From Alphaproteobacteria bacterium UBA6411 (GTDB taxonomy: Bacteria > Pseudomonadota > Alphaproteobacteria > CAAGCB01 > CAG-977), in contig DJPN01000038.1 of NCBI GenBank assembly GCA_002438565.1, forward strand, positions 1 through 27,142: a stretch of 27,142 nt of DNA. Direction: 5' to 3'. Position 1 is the first letter of the stretch. Every line of letters starts with the position of its first letter. Shown one piece after another: positions 7,785 to 15,941 of the stretch. Made by a program: the position numbers and the translations under genes. The notes below the pieces were generated by a model, which had not been told where the DNA came from, ran no database searches, and saw only the letters and a program-made list of their open reading frames with translations.

Positions 7785-8525
7785 ATGGAAGAAAAAAATA
7801 CACAGGGCGGGTTTTGGGAAACAACGAAAACCGTTATTTACGCTGTTTTAATCGCTTTGTTTATCCGCACGGTTTTTGCGGAACCGTTCAGTATTCCTTC
7901 CGGATCTATGATTCCGACGCTGTTGGTCGGCGATTATCTGTTTGTGTCCAAAATGTCCTACGGCTACAGCAAACATTCCCTGCCGCTGAGCATGCCGTTG
8001 ATTAAGGGACGGATTTTTTACACTCAGCCCGAACGCGGCGATGTGATTGTGTTCAAAATGCCTTCCGATAATAAAACGGACTATATCAAACGCCTTATCG
8101 GGCTTCCCGGGGACAAAATCCAGATGAAAGACGGCCGGCTGTACATCAACGGAGCGATTGTAGACCGCAAAAGCGAAGGCGAATACGTGTTGCGCGACGC
8201 TTCCGGCAAAGCCATGCGCTTTGAAAAGTATACGGAAACCTTGCCCAACGGAAAACAACATCCGATTTTGGAAGCTTCGGATGAAGGAATGTACGACAAT
8301 ACCCAAGAATTCACCGTTCCGGAAGACCACTTCTTTATGATGGGGGATAACCGCGACAGTTCAATGGACAGCCGCTCGGTCAAAGTCGGTTTCGTGCCGA
8401 AAAACAATTTGGTCGGAAAAGCGAAATTCCTGTTTTTCTCGCACGACGATTCGGCGGCGTGGTGGCAAGTGTGGAAATGGCCGATGGCGGTGCGCTGGTC
8501 GCGTTTGTTCAACGGGATTAAATAA
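7785..8525 (+). CDS. lepB: Signal peptidase I
   Basis: A 246-residue inner-membrane serine protease that removes signal peptides from exported proteins. One N-terminal membrane segment (about 14-32) is followed by the nucleophile S41 in IPSGSMIPTL. The general base is K102 in DYIKRLIGLPGD. The MMGDNRDSSMDSR box near residues 185-197 completes the S26 family signature. The catalytic part faces the periplasm. GGAGG lies 7 bases before the ATG. The stop codon shares one base with the rnc start (TAATG), so the genes are translationally coupled. The pairing lepB-rnc-era is conserved across proteobacteria. Confidence 0.96.
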   Translation: MEEKNTQGGFWETTKTVIYAVLIALFIRTVFAEPFSIPSGSMIPTLLVGDYLFVSKMSYGYSKHSLPLSMPLIKGRIFYTQPERGDVIVFKMPSDNKTDYIKRLIGLPGDKIQMKDGRLYINGAIVDRKSEGEYVLRDASGKAMRFEKYTETLPNGKQHPILEASDEGMYDNTQEFTVPEDHFFMMGDNRDSSMDSRSVKVGFVPKNNLVGKAKFLFFSHDDSAAWWQVWKWPMAVRWSRLFNGIK

Positions 8526-9193
8526 TGAAAAAGCGGAATGTAACGGAGCTTTACGCCGTTTTGGGCTATTCGTTCAAAAGCGCGTCGCTGCTGCAGCGGG
8601 CGTTGACTTTGGGTTTTGGCGATCATATCAACGGCTACGAACGGTTGGAATTTTTAGGCGACCGCGTTTTGGGGTTGACCGTCGCGACAATGCTGTTTGA
8701 AAACTTTCCCGCGGAACCGGAAGGGGATTTGGCGCGCCGCTTTGCCGAACTGACCCGCGCGGAAACGCTGGCGGTCGTGTCGGAAAAACTGGGTTTTCAA
8801 AACTACATCACCTGCCTTCATTCGGGGCAGAAGCCCGCGCTGACAAAGGCGATTATGTCCGATGTCTGTGAAGCCGTCATTGCCGCGATTTATTGCGACA
8901 GCGGCAACTTTGAAACGGCGGCGAATTTCGTGCGGACGCATTGGGAAAGCTTGATGTGCGAATTGGTTTTGCCACCCGTTGACGCGAAAACCAGATTGCA
9001 GGAAGCCGCCCAAGCCCGCAAATTGCCTTTGCCCGTTTATACGGAATTGGATCGTACCGGCCCCGATCACAGCCCTGTTTTCACAATGCAGGTCGAAGTG
9101 CAGGGCTTTGAACCGTGCCAGGCCAGCGGATTGTCCAAACGCGAGGCTTCGCAAATCGCCGCCGAAGAATTGTTGCGAAAGATGAAAAAATGA
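8525..9193 (+). CDS. rnc: Ribonuclease III
   Basis: A 222-residue double-strand-specific endoribonuclease that processes rRNA precursors and structured mRNAs. The family signature YERLEFLGDRVLGL contains catalytic D46, and DVCEAVIAAIY contains catalytic E116. A C-terminal double-stranded RNA-binding domain spans about 150-222. One oddity is that the usual ALTHxS segment before the signature reads ALTLGFG, so the conserved His is absent. That residue is not catalytic, so I expect normal activity. The gene overlaps lepB by one base and era by four (ATGA). The palindromic repeats after tRNA-Ser and the sense-antisense RNAs at the right end would be natural substrates (inference). Confidence 0.95.
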   Translation: MKKRNVTELYAVLGYSFKSASLLQRALTLGFGDHINGYERLEFLGDRVLGLTVATMLFENFPAEPEGDLARRFAELTRAETLAVVSEKLGFQNYITCLHSGQKPALTKAIMSDVCEAVIAAIYCDSGNFETAANFVRTHWESLMCELVLPPVDAKTRLQEAAQARKLPLPVYTELDRTGPDHSPVFTMQVEVQGFEPCQASGLSKREASQIAAEELLRKMKK

Positions 9194-10080
9194 CACGGTG
9201 CGGCTTTGTTACTTTATTAGGCGCGCCGAATGCGGGAAAATCGACTTTGGTCAACACCATGGTCGGGGCGAAAGTGTCGATTGTGTCGCCCAAAGTGCAG
9301 ACAACCCGTTCACGCGTGCGCGGCATTGTTGTCAAAGACGATTGCGAAATCGTTCTGGTGGATACGCCGGGGATTTTTAAGCCCAAACGCCGGCTGGACA
9401 GGGCGATGGTGGCCGCCGCTTGGCAGGAAGCCGAATACACCGATTTGCGCGTTTTGATGGTGGATGCGCGCCGCGGATTGGACGACGACACGCGCGCGAT
9501 TGCGGATTCCTTAAAGAATAACAGGCTGGCGGCTGTGCTTGTGCTGAACAAGACCGATTTGGTCAAACCCGAAAAACTGCTGGAATTGTCCGCTCAGCTG
9601 AACGCTTCGTATGATTTCAAAGAAACGTTCATGCTGTCCGCCGCGACGGCCGAAGGGGTCAAGGAATTTGAGGATTGGCTGGCGCAGCAAATGCCGGAAA
9701 GTCCGTTCATGTTTCCCGAAGATCAAGTTTCCGATTTGCCGAACCGTTTGCTGGCGGCGGAAATTACGCGTGAAAAACTGTATATGAACTTGAATCAAGA
9801 ATTGCCGTATGTCACAACAGTGTTGACGGATTCTTGGAAAGATTTGGACAACGGCGCGATACGCCTTGACCAGACAATCTTTGTCGAACGCGAAAAACAG
9901 CGGCAGATTGTTTTGGGCAAAAACGGAGCGATGATAAAAAAAATCGGCATGCAGGCGCGCCAAGAGCTGGAAGAGCTGTTTGAATGTCGCGTTCATCTGT
10001 TTCTGTTCGTCAAAGTCCGCGAAAAATGGGGGGACAATCCCGAACTTTACCGCCCGTGGGGACTGGATTTCAATGCCTGA
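9190..10080 (+). CDS. era: GTPase Era
   Basis: A 296-residue GTPase that binds the 3' end of 16S rRNA and checks maturation of the small ribosomal subunit. The G1 P-loop is GAPNAGKST (11-19), followed by the switch region with VQTTRSRVRG, G3 as DTPG and G4 as NKTD. The C-terminal KH domain includes the family hallmark GKNGAMIKKIGMQAR and the ending VREKWGDNPELYRPWGLDF. The ATG at 9190 gives the correct N-terminus. Longer in-frame starts inside rnc would add arginine-rich sequence foreign to the family. It overlaps rnc by 4 bp and recO by 8 bp. Confidence 0.96.
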   Translation: MTRCGFVTLLGAPNAGKSTLVNTMVGAKVSIVSPKVQTTRSRVRGIVVKDDCEIVLVDTPGIFKPKRRLDRAMVAAAWQEAEYTDLRVLMVDARRGLDDDTRAIADSLKNNRLAAVLVLNKTDLVKPEKLLELSAQLNASYDFKETFMLSAATAEGVKEFEDWLAQQMPESPFMFPEDQVSDLPNRLLAAEITREKLYMNLNQELPYVTTVLTDSWKDLDNGAIRLDQTIFVEREKQRQIVLGKNGAMIKKIGMQARQELEELFECRVHLFLFVKVREKWGDNPELYRPWGLDFNA

Positions 10081-10786
10081 ATGGTCGGATTGCGGCATTA
10101 TCGTCAATGTCAGCAAATATGCCGAAACAGGGGCGGTCGTTACTTTCTTCACCCAAGAACACGGACGGCATAGCGCTCTGTGTTCAAACGTTTTTTCCAA
10201 ACGCAACAGCGGAACTTTTCAAATCGGCAATCTGGTTCAAATCGCTTGGAATGCACGGTTGGAGGAACACCTCGGCACAGCGAAGGTCGAACTGCTGACG
10301 CCTTACGCCGCCGCTGTTTTGTCGGATTCCGAACGGCTGAGCGTTTTGGCGTCGTCATGCGCTTTGCTGTCGCTGCTGCCCGAACGCGAGCCGAATCCCG
10401 ATTTTTTTGAAAAAACAGTCAAATTGCTGGCCGTTTTGCCCTTTGACGGATTTTTGGAAGCGTATTCCCGGTGGGAGGTTGATTTGCTGGCCGCTTTGGG
10501 GTTCGGATTGGATTTATCGGAGTGTGCTTTAACGGGAAAAACATCGGATTTGTGCTATGTTTCCCCCAAAAGCGGACGCGCCGTCTGCCGTGAAGCAGGC
10601 AAGCCGTGGGCGGATAAATTGTTAAGCTTGCCCGCTTTTCTGACAGGCAAAACAAAAATCGCCGAAAATCGCGAAGAAATTAAAAAAGCATTAAAATTAA
10701 CAGGTTTTTTCCTTGAAAATTATGGGGCAAAAACGGTAGACTACCGTGTTCCTGCGGCTAGGAACCGCTTAATCGAAAAGGTTTAG
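10073..10786 (+). CDS. recO: DNA repair protein RecO
   Basis: A 237-residue recombination mediator that, with RecR, loads RecA onto SSB-coated single-stranded DNA in gap repair. The N-terminal OB-fold starts SDCGIIVNVSKYAETGAVVTF. The later DLSECALTGKTSDLCYVSP region matches the alphaproteobacterial RecO segment that elsewhere carries a zinc motif. Only scattered cysteines remain here, so zinc binding is uncertain. The ATG at 10073 fits the family start and overlaps the end of era by 8 bp. An ORF start further upstream inside era is not plausible. The position between era and parC is typical of alphaproteobacteria. Confidence 0.92.
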   Translation: MPEWSDCGIIVNVSKYAETGAVVTFFTQEHGRHSALCSNVFSKRNSGTFQIGNLVQIAWNARLEEHLGTAKVELLTPYAAAVLSDSERLSVLASSCALLSLLPEREPNPDFFEKTVKLLAVLPFDGFLEAYSRWEVDLLAALGFGLDLSECALTGKTSDLCYVSPKSGRAVCREAGKPWADKLLSLPAFLTGKTKIAENREEIKKALKLTGFFLENYGAKTVDYRVPAARNRLIEKV

Positions 10787-10789
10787 AAA

Positions 10790-13003
10790 ATGGAAGTTAC
10801 GGAAAGAATCAGCGACAAATCCTTTAAGGATATTCTGTCGCAGGGGTATTTGTCTTATTCGCTGAGCGTCATTGCCGACCGCGCGCTGCCCGACGTTCGC
10901 GACGGGCTGAAACCCGTACACCGCCGCATTTTGTACGCGATGAACGAACTGCAGTTGAATCCCGCTTCCGGTTTTAAAAAGTGCGCCCGTGTCGTCGGCG
11001 ACGTCATCGGTAAATACCATCCGCACGGCGACACAGCCGTTTATGACGCCATGGTGCGTTTGGCGCAGGATTTCGCCGTCCGCTACCCGCTGGTCGACGG
11101 GCAGGGCAACTTCGGCAACGTTGACGGGGACAACGCCGCCGCCATGCGTTACACGGAAGCGCGGTTGACCGATGTCGCCATGGCGATTATGGAAAATTTG
11201 GACGACGGAACGGTTGTTTTCAATCCGACTTACGACGGCGACAATCAAGAACCCGCCGTCATGCCGTGCGCTTTCCCGAATTTGCTGGCAAACGGGTCTT
11301 CGGGCATCGCGGTCGGCATGGCAACCAACATTCCGCCCCACAACGTCGGCGAAATCGCGGATGCTTTGCAGTTGCTGATTAAAAAGCCCGACTGCACGGT
11401 TGCCGATTTGCTTCAATTCATCAAAGGCCCCGACTTTCCCACAGGCGGCGAAGTCGTCGAATCCCCCGAAAACATTCAAAAAGTGTACGAAACGGGGCGC
11501 GGCGCGCTGAAAGTCCGTGCCAGATGGGAAAAGGAAGAACTGTCGCACGGACTGTATCAAATCGTTGTAACGGAAATTCCCTACGGCATCAAAAAATCAG
11601 AACTGATTGCCAAAATCGCCAAGCTTTTGTTGGAAAAGAAATTGCCGTATCTGGCGGATATTCGCGATGAATCCGCCGAAAACGTGCGCATCGTTCTGGA
11701 ACCGCGCAACCGCAACATCGAACCGGAACATTTGATGGGGCATTTGTTCAAACAAACTGATTTGCAGGTCAACTTCAATCTGAACATGAATGTTTTGGAC
11801 AAAGACCATGTTCCGGGCGTGCGCAACTTGAAAGAAGTGCTGCAGGCGTTTTTGAACCACCGCCAAGACGTGCTTATCCGCCGTTCGACGCATCGTTTGG
11901 ATAAAATCAACCACCGCATGGAAATTTTGGAAGGCTTCCTTGTCGCCTATTTGAACTTGGATGAGGTCATCCGCATTATTCGCGAAGAGGACGATGCCAA
12001 AGCCTGCTTGATGAAAACGTTCAGTTTGACGGAAATTCAAGCGGATTCCATTTTAAATATGCGTCTGCGTTCCTTGCGCAAACTGGAAGAGATGCAAATC
12101 AAGGACGAACATACCGCTTTGGCGCAGGAAAAGGCGGGGTTGGAAGCTTTGCTGGTTGACGAATCTCTGCGTTGGAAAGCCGTTTCCGCCGAAATCGCCG
12201 TGATGAAAAAGAAATTCGGGCAGGCAACGGCTTTGGGCAAACGCCGCACTTTGATTTCGGGCGCGGTCGAGGAAATCGATGTTCCCGTCGAAGCGATGAT
12301 TGAAAAAGAGCCGATTACCGTCATTCTGTCCGAAAAGGGCTGGATACGTTCCGTCAAAGGGCATATCGCTTTGGACGATGACATCAAATTCAAAGACGGC
12401 GACCGCTTGAAATTCGGATTGCATGTTCAAACAACGGACAAGATTTTGCTGTTTGCGACGAACGGCCGTTTTTATACGCTGCTGGCGGACAAACTGCCGC
12501 GCGGCCGCGGGTTCGGCGAACCGCTGCGCCTGTCCATTGACTTGCCCGAAGAAGACGACATTATCAGCATGACAACTTACCAGCCCGGACGGAAACGCTT
12601 GATTGTTTCCAAGCGCGGCAAAGGCTTTGCGGTCAAAGAGGATGATTTGGTCGCCCAGACCCGCAACGGCAAAATCATCTTGAATCTGGCGCAAGGCGAT
12701 ACGGCGAAATTCTGCTTGCCGTTTGAAGGCGATACGGTTGCCGTTATCGGCGACAACAGAAAACTGTTGATTTTCGATGCGCGTGAAATTCCCGAAATGA
12801 CGCGCGGGCAGGGCGTCTTTATGCAGAAATATCCCGAAGGCGTTTCCGTTTCGGATATCAAGCTGTTCAACAAAGCGGACGGATTGGCGTATCCTTGCGG
12901 CGGCGGGACACGGATTGAAACCAATCTGGTCGGATGGACGGGACATCGCGCCCAAGTCGGCAAAATGCCGCCTGTCGGTTTCCCGAAAAGCAACAGATTT
13001 TAG
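10790..13003 (+). CDS. parC: DNA topoisomerase IV subunit A
   Basis: A 737-residue type IIA topoisomerase subunit that cuts and rejoins DNA and decatenates replicated chromosomes with ParE. The active-site tyrosine is Y121 in AAMRYTEARLT. The quinolone-binding region reads HPHGDTAVYDAM, with Thr82 and Asp86 at the positions of E. coli Ser80 and Glu84. A C-terminal beta-pinwheel follows from about residue 490 (for example NGRFYTLLADKLPRGRGFGEP). I call ParC rather than GyrA because of length, the era-recO-parC order, and the absence of a GyrA-box motif QRRGGKG that I can see. The start is 3 bp after recO and is preceded by AAAAGG. A strong terminator closes the run. Confidence 0.93.
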   Translation: MEVTERISDKSFKDILSQGYLSYSLSVIADRALPDVRDGLKPVHRRILYAMNELQLNPASGFKKCARVVGDVIGKYHPHGDTAVYDAMVRLAQDFAVRYPLVDGQGNFGNVDGDNAAAMRYTEARLTDVAMAIMENLDDGTVVFNPTYDGDNQEPAVMPCAFPNLLANGSSGIAVGMATNIPPHNVGEIADALQLLIKKPDCTVADLLQFIKGPDFPTGGEVVESPENIQKVYETGRGALKVRARWEKEELSHGLYQIVVTEIPYGIKKSELIAKIAKLLLEKKLPYLADIRDESAENVRIVLEPRNRNIEPEHLMGHLFKQTDLQVNFNLNMNVLDKDHVPGVRNLKEVLQAFLNHRQDVLIRRSTHRLDKINHRMEILEGFLVAYLNLDEVIRIIREEDDAKACLMKTFSLTEIQADSILNMRLRSLRKLEEMQIKDEHTALAQEKAGLEALLVDESLRWKAVSAEIAVMKKKFGQATALGKRRTLISGAVEEIDVPVEAMIEKEPITVILSEKGWIRSVKGHIALDDDIKFKDGDRLKFGLHVQTTDKILLFATNGRFYTLLADKLPRGRGFGEPLRLSIDLPEEDDIISMTTYQPGRKRLIVSKRGKGFAVKEDDLVAQTRNGKIILNLAQGDTAKFCLPFEGDTVAVIGDNRKLLIFDAREIPEMTRGQGVFMQKYPEGVSVSDIKLFNKADGLAYPCGGGTRIETNLVGWTGHRAQVGKMPPVGFPKSNRF

Positions 13004-13006
13004 CCC

Positions 13007-13032
13007 AAAAGCCCCGATTGCGGGGCTTTTTT
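13007..13032 (+). terminator. Rho-independent terminator of parC
   Basis: AAAAGCCCCG (13007-13016), loop ATTG and CGGGGCTTTT, followed by further Ts. It starts 3 bp after the parC stop. Because of the flanking A-run it can also stop transcription arriving on the minus strand from tRNA-Ser and the repeats. Confidence 0.88.
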
Positions 13033-13063
13033 GTGCGCCGAACTCACATGCTTTGTTTAAACA

Positions 13064-13231
13064 CGGATAGGGTGAGGTTGTTCGCTATGCTCACCCCTCA
13101 AGGGGGACGCTCGGGCTGTCGCCCTGCGCGTCGTCAGCTCCGCTGACCGAACTCACTTCGTGAGTTCTCATCTCACGCTTCTATATTCTTCATACGGAAA
13201 CAGCCCCGTTTCGGGGGCTGTTTCCGTATGG
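13064..13231 (-). repeat. tRNA-linked tandem repeat, distal copy (168 bp)
   Basis: Reading in the tRNA direction (minus), this copy lies farthest from tRNA-Ser. It differs from the other copy by about five substitutions and one missing base, roughly 97% identity. Inside are several palindromes. One is a stem beginning ATACGGAAACAGCCCC with its full complement near 13191-13229. Others are GAACTCAC/GTGAGTTC and GTCAGC/GCTGAC, with a GGTGAG/CTCACC pair near the end. It ends on the 13 bases CTCACCCTATCCG, the 3' end of tRNA-Ser, here without CCA. No open reading frame is convincing. Confidence 0.85.
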
Positions 13232-13400
13232 CGGATAGGGTGAGGTTGTTCGCTGCGCTCACCCCTCAAGGGGGGACGCTCGGGCAGTCGCCCTGCGCGT
13301 CGTCAGCTCTGCTGACCGAACTCACTTCGTGAGTTCTCATCTCACGCTTCTATATTCTTCATACGGAAACAGCCCCGTTTCAGGGGCTGTTTCCGTATGG
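13232..13400 (-). repeat. tRNA-linked tandem repeat, proximal copy (169 bp)
   Basis: This copy begins immediately after tRNA-Ser in the sense of transcription. It carries the same chain of hairpins as the distal copy and ends with CTCACCCTATCCG (13244-13232), directly followed by CCA and the next copy. The junction therefore reproduces the last 16 bases of the mature tRNA. The arrangement suggests unequal duplication of a unit starting at the tRNA 3' end. Confidence 0.85.
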
Positions 13401-13487
13401 CGGATAGGGTGAGATTCGAACTCACGAACTCCGTAAAGAGTCGCCGGTTTTCAAGACCGGTGCATTCAACCGCTCTGCCACCTATCC
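13398..13487 (-). tRNA. serT: tRNA-Ser (UGA anticodon)
   Basis: Read on the minus strand: acceptor GGATAGG (13487-13481) pairing with CCTATCC, discriminator G and encoded CCA (13400-13398). The D-arm starts GCAGAGCGG. The anticodon stem is CCGGT/ACCGG with loop CTTGAAA (anticodon TGA). A long variable arm (GACTC/GAGTT) and T-arm GTGAG-TTCGAAT-CTCAC follow. The long variable arm and discriminator G are serine tRNA hallmarks. It would read UCA and other UCN codons. The gene faces parC, and tandem repeats follow its 3' end. Confidence 0.97.
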
Positions 13488-13519
13488 GTAAAACAAAATG
13501 TATTTTTGCCGATTTTTAT

Positions 13520-13530
13520 CCGAATTGCAA
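13520..13530 (-). promoter_or_regulatory. Candidate -35 region of tRNA-Ser
   Basis: On the minus strand TTGCAATTCGG (13530-13520) lies about 33-43 bases before the tRNA 5' end. It is identical to the start of the rpoZ promoter region. The matching -10 is poor (AAAATA or AAAAAT near 13501-13507). Confidence 0.35.
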
Positions 13531-13621
13531 GAAAAATATAGCTGATGTTTCTGCGTGCATTTTCGTTTAAAATAAGGCATTATTATTCAAGTTTTTATTT
13601 TTAACCGAAGGGGATTTGACG

Positions 13622-14218
13622 ATGAGCGATGAAATCAAAAACGCCGAAGAGAAAATGCAGGACGTCGGTAAAAAATTGACGGGATTTTTGGGCGGTTTGG
13701 CCGAAAAAGCGAAAAACATCGATGTCAAGGATTTAACGGAAAAAGCCAAACAGAAAGTTGGCGAAGTCAAAGACATGGCTTCGGAAATCAGTGCCGGAAA
13801 AACGGAAACGGCCACCACTCCGCGCGAAGAAATTTCAGCGGAGGCGGCCAAAGAACTGTTTCAAAAAGCGCAGCTTTCCGATGAAATTCCGGCCATTGTC
13901 AATGCAGAGCTGGCCGATTTGGCAGCCGGAGAAAGCATTGTTTTCAAAGTCAAAACGGGATTGGCGAACGATCCGTCCTATTTTGTTTTGACAAACAAAA
14001 CGCTGTTGGTTTTCACGCGCGCTTCCGATCAATTCGCGGCCGCTGTTTACCCTTTGTCGACCATAGTCGCTTTTTCGATGAATCCGCCGCGCAACGATAC
14101 GGCCGGACGTTTCTCGATTATCACGAAAGCAGGTGAAATCAAGGCTGTCTTAAACGGCGCGGAAATGTATTTCAAGGCTGTTTTCCTTTATAAAAAATTA
14201 CGCGAAGCGATGAAGTAA
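13622..14218 (+). CDS. Hypothetical protein, helical N-terminus and PH-like C-terminus
   Basis: A 198-residue protein that I do not recognise. It has no signal peptide or membrane segment, so it is probably cytosolic. Residues 1-60 are rich in Lys, Glu and Ala with a repeating EKAK/KVGEVKD pattern, suggesting a long amphipathic or LEA-like helix. Residues 75-198 look like a globular domain with beta-strands (YFVLTNKTLLVFTRA, FSIITKAGEIKAVL) and a final helix (AVFLYKKLREAMK). That layout resembles bacterial PH-like domains (inference). The ATG at 13622 is preferred over a TTG at 13616 because AAGGGG lies 8-9 bases upstream. It is a single-gene unit with its own terminator, placed next to tRNA-Ser. 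Confidence 0.8.
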   Translation: MSDEIKNAEEKMQDVGKKLTGFLGGLAEKAKNIDVKDLTEKAKQKVGEVKDMASEISAGKTETATTPREEISAEAAKELFQKAQLSDEIPAIVNAELADLAAGESIVFKVKTGLANDPSYFVLTNKTLLVFTRASDQFAAAVYPLSTIVAFSMNPPRNDTAGRFSIITKAGEIKAVLNGAEMYFKAVFLYKKLREAMK

Positions 14219-14224
14219 TCCTTG

Positions 14225-14256
14225 GAAAAGCACCGAAAAAACGGTGCTTTTCTTTT
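14225..14256 (+). terminator. Rho-independent terminator after the hypothetical gene
   Basis: GAAAAGCACCG (14225-14235), six-A loop and CGGTGCTTTTC (14242-14252), then TTTT. It starts 7 bp after the stop codon. Confidence 0.85.
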
Positions 14257-14315
14257 GTCTTTAACGAAAAAATAAGGACTGTCCTTTATAAAAATAACGG
14301 AAAGGCGGTCTTGAA

Positions 14316-15923
14316 ATGTCACGGCTGAGCAAAGGATTCTTTTTGTTGGGATTAAGCTGTTCGCTTCCTGCTTACGGAGGGACGGACAGCTTGACGTTTG
14401 ACGAATGGTACGAGGAATTCCGCCGCGAAGCCGTCGACAGCGGCGTTTCCGCCCAAACATTGGATATTGCTTTTGCCGAACAAAAACTGATACCGTCCGT
14501 CATTACGCGCGACCGTAAACAACCCGAGCTGCGCAAAGACTTCCAATCCTACATCGACAATGCAATCAATGTTTTGCGCGTCCGCAAGGCCAAAAGGATG
14601 CTTGCCGAAAACAAAGCCCTGCTGGATGACATTTATAAAAAATACGGCGTTCCGCCTGCCTATTTGGTTGCTTTTTGGGCTATGGAAACGGATTTTGGAA
14701 ACAGCAAGGGGGATTACCCGATTATCGGCGCGTTGTCAACGCTGGCTTACGATACGCGCCGTCCCGATTTTTTCAGATCCGAATTGATGCATGCCGTAAA
14801 AATGGTGCAGTCCGGCGTGTTGCCCGACAAAATGAAAGGATCGTGGGCAGGGGCGTTCGGAAACTTTCAATTCATGCCATCCACTTATCACGCTTTCGCC
14901 GTTGATTATGACGGCGATGGAATAGCCGATTTGTGGAACAGTCTGCCGGACGCTTTGGCTTCGGCGGCAAATTATTTGTCGACTGAAGGATGGGACAAAT
15001 CCATCGGTTGGGGCGGGGAAGCTTTTCTGCCGAAGCGTTTCGACTGGAATCTGATTGAACGGCAAAAGACTTTGAGGGAATGGCGGGAGTTGGGAGTTGA
15101 ATTTTCGGCGAACGGAACGCCGCTTTCAACGCCGGCAAAACTGTTCCTGCCCGCAGGGATTCAAGGTCCCGCGTTTTTGGTTTATTCCAATTTCGATGTT
15201 ATTCTGCAATGGAACAATTCCGTTTTGTACGCCATCGCAATCGGACACTTGGCTGACAGAATTCAAGGCTTTCCTCCTTTTAAAAAGAAATACGCGTCGG
15301 GAAAGACGCTGACGCTGGAAGATTCAATCGAAATACAAGAGCTTCTGGCGAAAATGAAGCTTTATGACGGCAAAACGGACGGCATTTTGGGACGCAAAAG
15401 CCGCGAGGCCGTCCGGAAGTTCCAAAACTTGTACGATTTGCCCGCGGACGGATACGCCGGCCCGTCGTTATTGCACTTTATGCGCTTGGTTCTGAACGGC
15501 GGCGCGGAACGAAAAGACTTGTCTTTTGACGAAGTGCGGGAATTGCAAACAATCCTGTCCAAGGGCAGTTATTACAAAGGCCCCGTTGACGGAAAAATGG
15601 GCAAATCCACTCAAAAGGCGATAGAACTGTACAAAAAGGTTTACGGTTTGCAGGACAGGGAAATCAATCGCAAACTGCTGACAAAAATGCGTCTGCAAGC
15701 CGCCCGCGGAATGGAAAACGGGGAACAGGATCCTGCCGTCAAAGAATTTTGGAAACAGGAAGAGGAATTGCGCAGGCAAGAACTTAAAAAGCTAAATAAA
15801 ATCAAAAAGCTAAATAAAAAACTTAAAGCTAAAAGCAAAAAGAAAAAACACGGCGCAGGCCGAACGGGAAAAAAAGTTCAAAACCGCCTTGATTCCCAAA
15901 GTGTTAGCCGTTATTCTGCGTGA
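14316..15923 (+). CDS. Lytic murein transglycosylase, MltB type, with two peptidoglycan-binding domains
   Basis: A 535-residue exported enzyme that cleaves peptidoglycan glycan strands with formation of 1,6-anhydro-muramic ends. A signal peptide (MSRLSKGFFLLGLSCSLPAYG) lacks a lipobox, so it is soluble in the periplasm. The catalytic Glu is E124 in FWAMETDFG, and GAFGNFQFMPSTYHAFAVD is the MltB substrate-groove signature. Two PG_binding_1-like domains follow, at about 330-392 (DGILGRKSREAVRKFQ) and 400-460 (DGKMGKSTQKAIELYKK). Family members usually have one or none. The last 60 residues are strongly basic (KKLNKIKKLNKKLKAKSKK), encoded by an A-rich tract that may bind wall polymers or nucleic acid. 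It leads the rlpA-dacA wall-remodelling run. A candidate -10 TATAAA lies at 14287. Confidence 0.9.
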   Translation: MSRLSKGFFLLGLSCSLPAYGGTDSLTFDEWYEEFRREAVDSGVSAQTLDIAFAEQKLIPSVITRDRKQPELRKDFQSYIDNAINVLRVRKAKRMLAENKALLDDIYKKYGVPPAYLVAFWAMETDFGNSKGDYPIIGALSTLAYDTRRPDFFRSELMHAVKMVQSGVLPDKMKGSWAGAFGNFQFMPSTYHAFAVDYDGDGIADLWNSLPDALASAANYLSTEGWDKSIGWGGEAFLPKRFDWNLIERQKTLREWRELGVEFSANGTPLSTPAKLFLPAGIQGPAFLVYSNFDVILQWNNSVLYAIAIGHLADRIQGFPPFKKKYASGKTLTLEDSIEIQELLAKMKLYDGKTDGILGRKSREAVRKFQNLYDLPADGYAGPSLLHFMRLVLNGGAERKDLSFDEVRELQTILSKGSYYKGPVDGKMGKSTQKAIELYKKVYGLQDREINRKLLTKMRLQAARGMENGEQDPAVKEFWKQEEELRRQELKKLNKIKKLNKKLKAKSKKKKHGAGRTGKKVQNRLDSQSVSRYSA

Positions 15924-15941
15924 CGGGAAAGGATGAAGAAT

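Noticed and set aside
13064..13400. CRISPR-like array from the tandem copies
   Set aside because: There are only two long, contiguous copies with no spacers, and each is tied to a tRNA 3' end.
13232..13400. Phage attachment site at the tRNA 3' end
   Set aside because: The duplicated tRNA end fits an att site, but there is no integrase or foreign gene between the copies and the whole unit is repeated.
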